NCBI GenBank assembly: GCA_963169105.1 | Contig: OY720643.1 | Span: forward strand, 83,993,696-84,057,695 | Direction of reading: 5' to 3' | Length of the DNA stretch: 64,000 bases | Origin: Ceriagrion tenellum | Taxonomy: Eukaryota; Arthropoda; Insecta; Odonata; Coenagrionidae | In this document: positions 21,527 to 32,912 of the stretch, one piece after another | How the letters are laid out: each line of letters starts with the position of its first letter | Numbering within the stretch: the first letter of the stretch is position 1 | Made by a program: the position numbers and the translations under genes | Notes under the pieces: model-generated | What the model saw: the letters and a program-made list of their open reading frames with translations, nothing else | Told to the model about the DNA's origin: nothing | Databases searched by the model: none

Positions 21527-22498
21527 CATGTTCTCAAAACTTATGGACAAAATGCGCGTAATAGTCATCTTGGGCGGAATACTTATCCGAAAATAGGCTT
21601 CACTTTTTGCATCATGAATTCTTCTACTTTATTCTGTAACTTAATTTTTAAGTTTCTCCAATCAAAGGCATTAAAAAGATATGGATGACGCTTGGCTATG
21701 AACTCTCTCGCGCGAAAAAGAATCAGGAACTGGGGTTCATTAGGAGGATTTCTCACCGAGTGCACGTGGCCTGCGGATAACAAAGCGTTGTTTTAACAGT
21801 GAAATTAAAGTTATGTTGGACGAAAATAAAATGCAATCAGCGGAAACATTATTTGAGTAAGACAAAAACTGTACCAACTGCAACAGGGAACAGGGACAAG
21901 CATTGTTCCATAATTATATATTCCTGAGTAAAGTATTCTTTTATATATATGACATGATGTTTGTCAAAGTTCGTCATTGTATTATTCTAATGTTTCTTCC
22001 AAAGAATGACGAGCGCTTGCTGGAGTGTAAATAGAACGTCATCAGGAACATGAGGATAAACGTCAAGGGACGGTAGGCCTTACTTCAATACAGCATATTT
22101 CCTCATTAAAATCGGGTTTCCAATCATTACTTCACGAAATTTTCGTTAAAATTATCTCATTGACAAGTAAATTGACTGGTATGATTAGATACATGATAAT
22201 ATCGCTAAAGTTCAATTGATGAAGTAGTAGATTAGAGAATGGATTCCATGAAGTGACGTCAAGTCGATCAAATCCTGTTACCGGTCGTTTGAATTTATCG
22301 TTTTTTTTCAAATTATCTTTTGAAAGGCAGTTATTAATGTCTGTTGTTGACGCACCCTCTCACACATAGATTTGCGTTATTGACAAAAATTTTGTTTATT
22401 ACTGTGCTCAAATATAGATAATAGTTTCTTCTTTTATGTTCCGAAATACAGATTTTGGCAAATATTCATAAGCTGAAGTATCAAGCAGAATATCGACT
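21527..22498. other. Right flank of the BEL element, no recognised gene
   Basis: AT-rich sequence with no recognisable frame or repeat ends. Confidence 0.45.
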
Positions 22499-23160
22499 TA
22501 AGCCCGTTTCATACTATTCAAGATGTTTTGAACTAGGAACATTGAACAAGATGTCTTGAATGCTTCAATGTCATCCCAGACCTTTCGAGACGGCCATTCA
22601 AGAGTAGTTGTTCAACAGTTCATGAATGGATTTTAACGGCCTTTCACACCGTTTAACAGTGTTGGAATGTACTTTGACGCTGATTGTTAAATTAAACAGG
22701 TGACTGAGAGCGGTTAAGGGATAGAGGTTTGTATTCGATTGGCATTCAAGGCAGTTTTGAATATTTTGTGAAGTTAGGTCTAGCACTGAATAACGAAATC
22801 AATTTTGTGGAAGGCAATGTAGTGTAGTGTCTGGAGTGGCCTTTCGCGCTAGATTTGCCGCGGTAGCCGTGCTTGTTGAGGCTTGAAGAAGACTTAGTCA
22901 AAAGATTTGGACTCGGGAATGGTTGCGATGGAGCAATAGTCCTTGGGCTATGAGCTAGTTCTTCTACAAATTGGAGACGGAGTCATTTGCCAACTTACCG
23001 AGGATGAAAAGCCATCATTTAGAAGAGTTTCTGCTCCTGGTCTCCCAATAATATCAGATAAAGACGCCATCCTACGACAGTTCATTTCAGCAAGTTGGCG
23101 CTTATCCTCCGGATTTTAGCGAATACGGAATTCCATCGCATAATGTAGACGAGGGATCGC
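22499..23160 (+). pseudogene. Decayed PIF/Harbinger element with transposase remnant
   Basis: TTAAGCCCGTTTCATAC at 22499 resembles the end of the Harbinger elements at 5544 and 35453, including TTA/TAA. In the frame from 22902 the reading KIWTREWLRW is followed by FANLPRM and LEEFLLLVS, matching the W-x-REW and NF/YLRM...FEELL blocks seen in the 5840 remnant. At least two in-frame stops interrupt it. No matching right end was found, so the right limit is approximate. Confidence 0.6.
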
Positions 23161-23283
23161 AAATCCTGCGGTTAGAGTTGCCGAGGTGAGACCTTTGACT
23201 ATAATGAACGTCCAAAACTAGTTATTAAAAAAAATTTTTGGTAACTGTAGCTAAAACTATTTAACTAGTGTTAAGTGTCTCTT

Positions 23284-23360
23284 CATCTGCATCATCTACA
23301 TCTGCTTATTACCCGGCAAGCCACCACAAGGGTGTTTGGCAGGGAGTGACTTATCACTAA
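23284..23360 (-). mobile_element. LINE 3' tail fragment (GATGTA-tailed family)
   Basis: Carries CTACATCTGC then ACCCGGCAAGCCACC and TTTGGCAGGGAGTG. This is the terminal part of the LINE better preserved at 35905-36515: CATCTACAT repeats, CCGCAAGCCACC, GTGTGGCAGGGG. Only the 3' end of the element remains. Confidence 0.6.
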
Positions 23361-24475
23361 AATGAACTAGAGTGAATAAATTAACCTTCACCAAAATGCA
23401 CTACACAATGGGCATTTTAAATATGCTGCATAAGCTACTAAAATAATCTATTATGTTACTGTAAAAATGTAATACAAGAGCCATGCAAGGAACATGGAAA
23501 ACAGGGTGTTAACACTACTCGGCAGATTTTGAAACATGAATTACGGGGCTAATGAATTAATCAGCTACACTACTTGTCAACTAATCTACTTCAAACTCTA
23601 AGCGGAGCTATTATGGTCTCTTATCGATCGCGGGAAAAATGGCATTTTAAACCTTTCTGTTCTACCATATATTTTCCTTCATGTATTCTCATGATTTGAT
23701 CTTCCCGCGGCTACTCTCGATCATTCCGTTAGTGTTTCCCTGAATGGAGCGTAAACTGCATAGAGGTGGGTGTTCAACTTTAAAGGCCTTGCGAATAAAG
23801 TCCCTTGACTTCCTTCTGGCCACGGGCGTTAATAAAGTCCCTTGACGTCCTTCCGGCCACGAGCGTTAACGGCGCATAAAGGCAAACGTTTCCTTCTCTC
23901 CCTCGCTTACTGTTAAGCATTCCATTTCGCACACCTCGCCACATTTTCACTTTTCAATGACCGCACACATTCTCCCTCCACTCCCATTCAAATGTAGAGT
24001 CTCCTCTTCCTGGACCGCAGACTGCCCATCCGCAGCTCAAACCATCCGACTCATTTCGGATCCCAAACAACCTACTCTTACCCCTGTAGAGTTTTGACTA
24101 TTGCCCTCAACTTCCACCTGCTTTCCCACTCCTCAAAGATCTAAACACTAATGAATGGGAGAGCAGGTTTATTCCACTCTCGCCTTGCTTTATACCTAAC
24201 TTGCTGGGACCTGAACGCTCACCTGTGCCCTTCGTCCCACACGCATAACTTCGTGGCAAAGGGGGTTGTAAAAGGGGTGGCGGTGTAGGGAAAGATCGTA
24301 GGGGAGGCTGAGGAACCAAAAATTAATGACCGAAAAAGGCAAGAAGCGTTCATACGAAAGTTTAAGAGGGCTCTGCTTTGACAATGTGAGTCAACATAAT
24401 TACATTATTACCAATTTTTAATTATGCTGGTAAAAATAATTATGAAGTGGGTTACCTGTTGAAAACCAAAATTAA
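23361..24475. other. Non-genic stretch
   Basis: No gene recognised. It includes the tandem duplication at 23794-23867. 23890-24330 is pyrimidine-rich on the plus strand without a supported frame. Confidence 0.4.
23794..23867. repeat. Tandem duplication, 2 x 37 bp
   Basis: AATAAAGTCCCTTGAC begins at 23794 and again at 23831. The two units are near-identical, with four differences by eye. It is a local slippage-type duplication in a GC-richer context. Confidence 0.8.
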
Positions 24476-24849
24476 GGTAGTTTGAGCGAAATATCATTTT
24501 ACCTAGAAATCAATACATTAGGTCTCATTTAAAAGAAAAATATATGGCCATTCCTATTACACCAAAAATTACTTTCTGAGATATTTCCAAAAAAACACCA
24601 GCCCTTTTCCATGGGAAATGGTACGTGTATCAACTCCAGAGAGACCTAATATGAAAAATGAAGCATTCCCTACACTTAGATCTCGTCAAAAAACCAACAG
24701 TGTGTTCTAAGTGAGTTTTCTCTACTATTTTTGAAAATTTATCATATTGTCACCGCAGTAAATTCTTCGGGACCACAAAAAACCTTCCGTTTTCATGGAG
24801 TTTCAATCGTACCGCGAGAAAAAAATGAGTCAAGTCAAAGACTTATTTA
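24476..24849 (+). repeat. Dispersed repeat family R, copy A (truncated)
   Basis: Shares long stretches with copies at 29306-29825 and 60457-60998, for example AAATGGTACGTGTAT, CTCCAGAGAGACCT, GTCACCGCAGTAAATTCTTC and AATGAGTCAAG. It contains no frame. It stops at ACTTATTTA, where the 3' tail of a LINE begins, so the rest of this copy has been displaced or lost. No TIRs or LTRs are seen. Class unknown. Confidence 0.85.
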
Positions 24850-26216
24850 CATACATACATACCTACCCATCACGCCGTTCCCTTCCAGGGTAGGCACAGT
24901 CTAAATGTTTCACCCATTAATTCATAATTTTACACTTACTCTGCTTCAATAATTTCCTCCATACTCACCTACCCTTGCAAACCTCTTTTGCCTCATTTAC
25001 CCTCATACACTGTTTCATACACGCCCTCCTGTTTTTAAAACTCCTAATATTCCTCCTCCTAAGAATTTCCTCTACCACTTTCAATCACAACTTTCTCGGC
25101 CTACCTCTAATTCTCACACCATTCATTCTGCTCTCATATATCTGTTTCGTTATTCGACTCATCCATTCTCTCAACATGGCCAAACCAACGAAGCACACTC
25201 CTTTCATACACGTCCATTACTGGAGCATTTAACCCACATTCATTCATGACCCACTCATTCCTGACAATATCCATCCTACTTTTGCCGCAAATACTCCTCA
25301 GAAAGTTCATACCCACGGCGTTTAGTCTACTCTTATGTCTATGTGTACCCATTTTCACTACCATATAGCAAAGAAGAAAGAAGTACACTTTTGTACACGG
25401 CAATTTTCTCTTCCTTAGACAAGCACTCATTCCTTGATATGCTCCACATGCTACCTACCACTTCTTTTCCAGAATTCTCACGTCTCTTTATCTCCTCATC
25501 TATTTTTCCATCTTTCGAATACATCTTACCTAAATACCTACACAAAATCATCCACCTGTTCAATTACTTCACCATTCGCCCTCATCATACAGTTATTCTC
25601 CCCACTCTCCTTATCAAAAACTACTACTATTGTCTTGCACGCATTTACCTTCAATTCCATTCTCTCCGTTGATTCACAAAACTTATCTAGGAGCTTCTGT
25701 AATCCCAGTTGGGACTGTCTGAGATCAAAACAGCATCATCCGCGTAAAGAAGAGCTCGCAAGTTTACATTCCCAATCAAAACACCGTCGTTTCCACTACA
25801 TTAGTTTCTAACACATTTATCCATAAATACGTTAAACAGCCATGGAGACATTACGCATCCTTGCTTTACACCCCGATTTATTACAAACCAATCACTCAGA
25901 ACCCTGTTAACTCTTACACTTGCCTTACTATTGTCATGCATCGCCATCATAACATTCAATAACTCCCCATTCACTCCATAGTCTCTCAAAACCTTCCACA
26001 ACTTCTTCCTATTTACTCTGTCATATGCCTTTTCTAAATCGACAAACGCACAGTACACTTTCCTTCGGACACTCATACATTTTTCTATCACTTGCTGAAG
26101 TGCCAAAAGCTGGTCACTACATCCTCTCCCAGGCATAAACCCACACTGCAAACCCCATATTCTGTCGGAAGTAATATTTCTCACTCTTCCGATCAATATT
26201 TTACTAAACACTTTTC
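24850..26216 (-). pseudogene. 5'-truncated LINE with reverse transcriptase (frameshifted)
   Basis: Reading the minus strand from 26216: GFMPGRGCSDQ, then motif A FVDLEKAYD (26020-26046) and motif B GVKQGCVMSPWLF. Motif C LLYADDAVLIS follows (YADD at 25735-25746), then YLGKMYSKDG, LLYGSE and WFGHVERMDE. These span at least three frames with stops, so the copy is dead. The N-terminal endonuclease is missing. The 3' end has a CCTGGAAGGGAACGGCGTGA block and a TATG/TACA tail at 24850-24870. The same 3' end recurs at 41868-42141. Confidence 0.85.
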
Positions 26217-26400
26217 GGGTTCGAATCGCGGTCATGTCAAATGATATTTTCATGGCAAATTTCAACCCTTGGTGTATAAGCACCCAGGCGATTGACTTCT
26301 TAACATATAATTTGTCAATTGTTGTATTGTAAGGCCCTCCGTAGAATGATAGGGCAGAGGAAAAGCAGCATAGACCCACCGTTGTTGCCTCATTCACTAC
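26217..26400 (+). mobile_element. Possible tRNA-derived SINE fragment
   Basis: GGTTCGAATC at 26218-26227 fits the RNA polymerase III B box of tRNAs and SINEs. It is followed by a unique-looking body (GGTCATGTCAAATGATATTTTC). No A box is visible because the segment abuts the LINE on its left. SINE identity is an inference from the B box only. Confidence 0.35.
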
Positions 26401-26401
26401 A

Positions 26402-26653
26402 TTTACCAATCGAACTCAGATCAATATGAACTCGGACCGATCAGAGCATTCTAAGCCCGCCGACTTGGATCGCTTAGTTTACCAATGCGGAATCGATTGG
26501 AATATAGATTTGAATCGGTCATGTCGATTTACAATCTCAGCCTGGCGGGGAAAGCGGGTCGAGTTAGCCCGCTACTCATATCGATCCTACTAGCCCGTTG
26601 CGTTTACCATACTTAGCGGAACTGGTCATATCGATCTGAGTTCAATTGATAAA
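26402..26653. mobile_element. Palindromic TIR MITE, 252 bp
   Basis: The ends TTTACCAATCGAACTCAGATC and GATCTGAGTTCAATTGATAAA are inverted copies of about 30 bp with a few mismatches. Inner segments (CGCTTAGTTTACCA and TTTACCATACTTAGCG) also appear in opposing positions, so much of the element folds on itself. No coding capacity. The target duplication is not clear. Confidence 0.65.
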
Positions 26654-26682
26654 CTTAGTGATTTTGTATGATTATTTCACAC

Positions 26683-26753
26683 TTGGTGTGGAATCACCTT
26701 TCACCGCAAGATTCAACTTGCATGCTACCTCGTAGGTGTAGATGTAGCCATCC
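26683..26753 (+). mobile_element. LINE 3' tail fragment (GATGTA-tailed family)
   Basis: GTGTGGAATCACC, CTTGCATGCTACCTCGTAG and GTGTAGATGTAG resemble the tail at 38225-38295 and, inverted, that at 35905. Strongly diverged. Confidence 0.4.
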
Positions 26754-29305
26754 CGAAACAAAGTCTTGTATGTTATTTACCTCAAACCATTGGATACTTC
26801 AACCTCTGCTCACGTCGCCACGCCTCTGTTTCCACAAACTCTACGTGCGTGGCCATTTTTGAATATGCAGGAAGGAGGAGACTATGTCCTCTCCTTCTCC
26901 CGCTTACTTTCTGTCCAACTGGCCGGGATCTCGCTAAAATACCCCCATTCCACCCAGGGCCCTCCCGCCGCCCTCAATCCCGTCCCCCTCACTCCCCCAA
27001 CGCAGTGCCATACCATTCTGGGGAAATCGGCGCGAGTGCTTTAATTTCGTCCGTTGCTAATCCTCTTATCTTTACTCTCCCTGGGGAGTTGCTTCCAACT
27101 CCCGGCCACCGCCTCTTCCCACGGAATACCAGAAATCCCGCGAGTGGAGCGGTTGCTTTGCCCAGGGTGTGCGGTAGGGAGGAGAGAAAATGTTAGTGCC
27201 GGCAGTTTTGTGAAGATGGGGTAGATTGGAGAGTTCCCTGGGAGGTAGAACGTTTGTGTGAGAGGTGGATATAACCGGACAATGGTGGCGAAATGGCTAA
27301 GCGCCACTGCGTTGGGGTTTTATTATATATGTATACACATACATGCAATTTAATTTCGTTGTAAAGTACATTTTTCTTGTACAAAACAGTGTGCCTCGGT
27401 ACTGGTGAAAGGCTTTTTCTTGGGCGTGTTATATCCTCCTTTATTATTGTGTGAACTTTTGTTGCGGTTGGGAGCAGAATTAATCAGGGCTCGTGCTGGC
27501 GTCAGTGATGCGGTAAACCTCGTGAAAAGCCAGGGAAATTCATTGAATGTTATCCTTTCGAAAATCCGTGGGAGAGAAGCTTGTTCATACTTTCACTCTG
27601 GCTTGATGCGCGCAAATTATAAATATTGCTACTTAAGGGATTTATCGCCAGAGAAATAGGTTAGTCACCTTGTTGAGTTGGAAATTAAGACGATGGTTAA
27701 GTCAGAAATAAAGCTAAATGGAGAAAATGGGGTAACCTGATGGTATACCTCATAGTACCGACACCGGTCAACTTTAACCCTTTGAAATAAATTTTTCTTA
27801 AGAAAATTTTGCGTTTCTTATCGAAACTAAGTGTAATTTGTTTCAGAAATGTCTTTCATACACTAAAACACATTATTTTGGTCGAAAAGTGGCGTGTATG
27901 AACGTGCTATAATTTGCTACTTCACCATATTACATGTATTTGGACTTGTACCCGGGACTTCTATGCATTGGTGCATCTCATTTGAATTCGTATTTTGAAT
28001 GCTAATTAGACCTTGCACCCATTTATTGAAAAACCTTACAACTACAAAATAGATTGCCACAAAAGACCATAAAACTCCAATCTAAAATGACAAAACTCGA
28101 ATAAAACGAAAGCTATAGCCTGGGGTCAAAATGACCAGAGGGGGTACTAATAGGAAAAAAGTAGTGTAGGTACATAAAAAATATTTCTGCTATGAGGTTC
28201 TTATTTTCACATCATATTTTCATCGTAAAAGAATTAAAATTCAAGAGATACACAAGAGTTCGGATGATTCAGTCATAAGTAATGGGTTGACAAAATGAAA
28301 AAGGGTCAAAATTACCCCTAAAGTACTGTTAGTGTAATGGAAAATGAACAAACAACGGCATAACTGAATAAAAAAAAGACATTTATAATATTCCATACGT
28401 AATAATGAATGAAATGTATGTGCTATGTGTATTAGTAAGTTAATTATCAATAACATATTAATCAATGCAATACATTTTAATAAGTCAAAACACAATTAAG
28501 TTTCTCTGTTTCAATACAGTCAAAAATGGCGTATTTTTCTTTGGAGGAGAGAGTTCAGCCGTCGTGGAACATAGGGGTCACACGTATTACTGATGGAGTG
28601 GCTTGTCTTGAACATTTTTTTACTATTGACTGTGGTTGTAAGCGTCTTAGATTTTCTCCATGTGTTGTATAATGAAAATGAAGCGCCCGGCAATCTACTC
28701 CCGGAACGAAAACTCATGACTATTTACGAAACATTCTTAGTTATAACAATTCTGGATTTGAATGCGGATTTCATTTCCTTAGAAGCAACATAAAAAATTA
28801 AGCTGTTAATGGCATTATTGTATAAAGTTTGTACTTTGCTTTGAAATATAAGCGCTTTGTGGCATCAAACGTTCCGTCTTATAGTATGCGGTTGATGACA
28901 GGGCGGTGTAGCTTCCAGAAATGCCCCTTTTCTCATGCTAAATTTATCTGGTCCAATCTTATGAAAAAATGTTTGTTATTTTTTCCTTTATGAAAGAAAA
29001 TGTAAGAGTATGTCCAACCGTTATTATGAATTCATTATGGTTTAGTAACGTTTACATTTCAAGATTCTGCATGTGACAATTATTTATTCCTGCTGTTGGC
29101 AAATGTACATGTGAATGTTATGTATGAGATTGCTTAACTGTTTGCTTCGATGTTTACTCGTCAACTGAGAGGAATATGTATATTTTTTTTCCTCATTCAA
29201 ACTTGATCCTTTCTGTAAATGGACTGAGTGACTGATAGGCCAGAATCGAAATAAGTTTGTGGGGTACGTGTGAATGATAAGGGAAAGTGAACGGTGTCTA
29301 CTTAA
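26754..29305. other. Non-genic stretch
   Basis: 26790-27280 is GC-richer, with proline/serine-rich chance frames and no recognised domain. The rest is AT-rich. At 28110-28330 two short blocks mention GGGTCAAAATKACC near each other, which might be degraded transposon ends. Confidence 0.35.
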
Positions 29306-29825
29306 GGTAGCTTTAATGAAATATCGTTTCAGCTATAAATCAATAAATTAATTTTCTTTTAAAGATAAATATCTTAGCCTTCCAAAGATACCAAAATATC
29401 TAACCATTACCGAAGTATATTCTGAGAAAAAAGGCAAAAAATACCAGCACATTTGCATGGAAAATGGTACGTATATGAACTCCAGAAACCTTTATTTAAA
29501 AAATGAGGAACTTCTGACTCCAAGATAAGTCAAATAATTCACGTTGTGTAGTTTGTATATTTGTCAACTATTTCTGAAAATGAATCATGATTTCACGGCA
29601 GTAATTTTTTCAAAATCGCGACAAAACGTTCCGCGTGGAGAAAATAAGTCAAATTAACGACTTTGCAGATATTTTTGTTTAATTACTTCGAATTTCAGTC
29701 ACATAATAGTATTTCATTCGGCAAATAATAATGCGATACATATTTTATTCATGCTTCCCACAGATACTGAAATGAAAACATATAATTCGAATATGGTCTC
29801 CATTATGACTAGGGAGCTATCCCGC
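29306..29825 (+). repeat. Dispersed repeat family R, copy B
   Basis: Aligned by eye with copy C from GGTAG to GACTAGGGAGCTAT. It is more diverged than A and C, but shares AAATGGTACGTATATGAACTCCAGA, CACGGCAGTAA and TATAATTCGAATA. No frame. Confidence 0.75.
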
Positions 29826-31581
29826 TCAAACAACTTAAAACGTGTTTAGGAAGATGAAAAGCGAGCTAAGTTGTAATAAAATAGTGAAATGTTTGAATGA
29901 GGTGTCTTTACTTGTGTCATGTGGAATATAAAACTTCAGACCAGCGAGGCAGTCGACAGTAATCAACGAAAGCAATAAAGCTGGTGTCGCTTAGCTTCCC
30001 CTACCTCCACGTTCAATTGAACTTTCAGTACCAACTTTCTGCACAGCCTCACATCACATTATGCCATTTCTGTCCTTCGAACTCAACCTTTCCGAGAGAG
30101 CATACATTTGCGGAAATCTAAACGAGCGAAAGGAATGCTCCTTATCTTAGGTCCGCACACGGTCCAAAACGGCCAGTTTAAAACGATCTGCCTCCCGCTT
30201 TTTTACTTTTTTCCTTCTAGCCTTCCAACCTCCAGTTTTCCCTCGCAATTCCGCAGTTTCTTGCCGTCGCTCTCCATCGTTTCAATCCTTTCTCTCTCTC
30301 TCTCTCTCTATGCTCGTGTTTTATCGTATTTTTATCTTTTTTATCCGTTCACGCCGTCACGCTCTACCCTGAATGTTTCAGCGTCCGCAAGACCTTCAAA
30401 TGGTCGCTCATAATCGGGTTTGAATGTGTTACGCCTCTTTGCCATTACCCATTCGCCAGTTTCGGCTGACCCATTCAACTTTTCGATAATCTCGAAGACC
30501 ATGAGTGGGCTGTGGAGTCGGTGGTGATTGTTGGGGGAGGTGGGTGGAAGGTGGTGGCAATGGAGTTGGTGCATAGGAGGAAGGTCGATGCGTAATGCGT
30601 TTGGGCTCTTAGGATAAATTACGCATTTCACAGAAGGCTTACGGTCAATGAGAGCTGCTGGGCCGATCGGGACTCGAAGCCGTGGTTAGCTATAAAAAGC
30701 ATAATTATTATAGGATTTTCCATTCCCAGCGGGTTCATTAATGAATTAAACCATATATATTTGCTATAATATATGTGTCCCATCAATATGAGAAGCGTTG
30801 TGTCTGTATTTATGGCAGTTCAGTTTCAGGCAGATGCAGGTCTTCAATATTTATCCTTAGCCAAAAGACCCTAGATGACTTTATTTATGAAATGTAAGCT
30901 GCTGTTAGAAATATGAAGTAAGGACAGTAGTATTTATGAGGGATAAACTTCTTTTTGATGAATTAATTTATTGATAATTACCCAGAAATACATACTTGCG
31001 AATTGAAATCAACTTATTGGTTTCAAGCGGCACGATGACTTGTTTTTATAACCCGATTATATTTGGCTATTGAATTGAAAGTACCACGTGGTTTACTGCA
31101 CATTATACAAATAATGAGAAAACATTGCAGTTCAGGAAAGAACGGCACACTTTTGGGTATCAGACGCCATCGATGAATCGCGTCCTCATTGTTTAATCAC
31201 GTCTCTCCAGAATGCAGTGCCCAAACTGCTAAATTTTCATGTAAGGACGAATGTAATGTCAATATAGACGTATTGTTAAGGACTGCGGTTAGCGAGATAT
31301 TCGACACAAATGCTAAAATATTTCGCTTAATTTCTCTTTTACAGTAATTTTTAGTGCAACGATATTACTGAAAAGCGACCATTTTTGCTTGTCTTGATCG
31401 AGCTGAACACGTAAATACGATCGCTCATTCCACGGGTGAAACTCACAAGATTTAGGTCACAGTATTGGTTTCAAAATTCAATACCTTTTCGAACACTTTC
31501 GTCCCATTCTCGCGCGTCACATGATATATATGGATAAACTCCACTTTCTCGGGCGAGATGTTGTAGAACAGCATAATGAAC
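29826..31581. other. Non-genic stretch with weak promoter-like segment
   Basis: TATAAAA at 29927 is followed about 30 bases later by GACAGT, an initiator-like spacing. The first ATG downstream (30061) opens only a short frame. A TC microsatellite lies at about 30289-30309. No gene can be supported. Confidence 0.3.
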
Positions 31582-31801
31582 AATGATACTCAAACGATAT
31601 CGTACTGTCTACCAAATTTATTTCAAACTCTTACAACACGTGTTTCAACTGTCTGGCAGTCATCTATCATCATCAGCCATAATGTCATATCTATATTGAC
31701 TTGACAGTCTTACCTGATGATGACTGCTAGACAGTTGAAACACGTGTTGTAAGAGTTTGAAATAAATTTGGTAGACAGTACGATATCGTTTGAGTATCAT
31801 T
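31582..31801. repeat. Long near-perfect inverted repeat (PLE terminal-repeat type)
   Basis: The arms 31582-31664 and 31719-31801 match over 83 bp with one mismatch, around a 54-base centre. Each arm carries a hammerhead-like motif pointing outward. The near-identity of the arms points to a recent origin or to gene conversion. RNA from either strand would form a long hairpin. Confidence 0.9.
31708..31754 (+). ncRNA. Hammerhead-like ribozyme motif (best preserved core)
   Basis: Stem I is TCTTAC with GTAAGA, six perfect pairs. Then CTGATGA (31714-31720), one extra T, stem II GACTG-CTAGA-CAGTT, GAAAC (31737-31741), ACGT, and GTT (31746-31748) at the cleavage-triplet position. Stem III with its loop, ACACGTGT, is fully self-complementary. 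All conserved core boxes are canonical except the single extra base between the CUGAUGA box and stem II. A second copy, with its CTGATGA at 31670-31676 on the minus strand, lies in the left arm. Confidence 0.65.
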
Positions 31802-32005
31802 GATATATATGGAACTGATTTGAAGAAAACGGCCTATTTGACCAAGATAATTACCTTCGATGATCGATGTTAATTCGATAAAAAGTGCTGTATGCAACTT
31901 TTAATGTTTTGGAAAACTTTGTTTCAATCCACGAATTTTAATTTTAACTAGTTTCAAATTTAACTATTTTTTTATTTTTAACTAGTTTCAAATCATAATG
32001 GCTTA

Positions 32006-32912
32006 CGGGATTGCTTCCGCGTTATGTTATTTTTGACGACAGTTTCGCGAGCGTCAACTCGCTTCTTCAGGTCGAAGTGCTCACAATACATTTTTGGCCG
32101 CATTATATAGCCCGGCGTAGAGTCAAGCGCGATTTTTGCCCCCTTTTTTTTGCCTTTTCCCGCGTTTTTTGGAAGCGTGACGACAGTTTCGCGAGCGTTC
32201 CAGCTCGCTTCTTCAGGTCTAAGTACTCACGATGCATTTTTGGCCGCAATATATAGGTCAAGGGCGATTTTTTCCCGCCTTCTTTGACTCTTTTCCCAAA
32301 AAGACACTAAAAAGGACGGGAAATAATGGCGCTTGACCCTCTGCCGGCCTGCCGGTATATTGCGGCCAAAAATGCATCGTGAGCACTTTGAATAAATAAA
32401 ATGTATATATACAATACATTTTATTTAAAAAAAAAGAGAGTAATAACATAAAAAGAATAATAGAAAAATAGAGAAAATATATAAAACAAAAAAATAATAT
32501 AAATGGAGGAAAAAAACATAAAAATATTATATTCCTTACAAAAATGAACAAAAAAATAAAATTATTGGAAAAAAATAATAAAAAAATATATACATAAATG
32601 CTTTGTGCTTAAAATTGTATCCATGCCCCCTTTTGTAAATCCCCCCTCAGGTTAGTTTTGTTTAATCAATATATCAAAAATAATGTTTGCTTTCAAATTT
32701 CACACAAACCACACATCAAACTCCAAATAAAAATCCCCCGCCATGCACCTATTTGTTAACAAACCGGTTGTGGTGAGTTCCTCTCCCTGAAACGGTAAAG
32801 CTGTCGCGCCTCCGGCGCAAGCATTCCGCTTGAGACTTTGACCTGATGAAGCGAGCTGGAACTCTCGCGAAACTGTCGTCACTTAAATGCAATAACGCGG
32901 AGGCGATCATGT
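32006..32912. mobile_element. PLE terminal-repeat cluster: tandem and inverted units
   Basis: Two tandem units start at 32035 and 32179 (period 144). Each opens with GACGACAGTTTCGCGAGCG and contains TTTTTGGCCGCA. Part of the unit recurs inverted at 32324-32390 (GCGGCCAAAAATGCATCGTGAG). A further inverted copy of the start lies at 32839-32912, and the outer flanks (GCTTCCGCGTTA and TAACGCGGAGGC) are also inverted copies. The middle (32400-32640) is A-rich with no coding. The layout matches tandem plus inverted PLE terminal repeats with the coding part lost. Confidence 0.65.
32839..32881 (+). ncRNA. Hammerhead-like ribozyme motif
   Basis: CTGATGA (32843-32849), one extra A, stem II GCGAG-CTGGAACT-CTCGC (five perfect pairs), GAAAC (32869-32873), then TGTCGTCA. 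UGAC before the core can pair with GUCA (32878-32881) as stem I. Minus-strand relatives with CTGAAGA at 32064-32070 and 32210-32216 share stem II and GAAAC. Confidence 0.6.

Noticed and set aside
27774..28330. piggyBac-like ends (TTAACCCTTTG at 27774)
   Set aside because: No matching inverted end with TTAA was found at a plausible distance.
30640..30690. tRNA/SINE B box (GGCTTCGAGTCCC on the minus strand)
   Set aside because: Single weak box with no supporting A box or repeat copies in the window.
32258..32551. Hydrophobic Phe/Leu-rich frame on the minus strand
   Set aside because: Result of A-rich low-complexity DNA between PLE terminal repeats.
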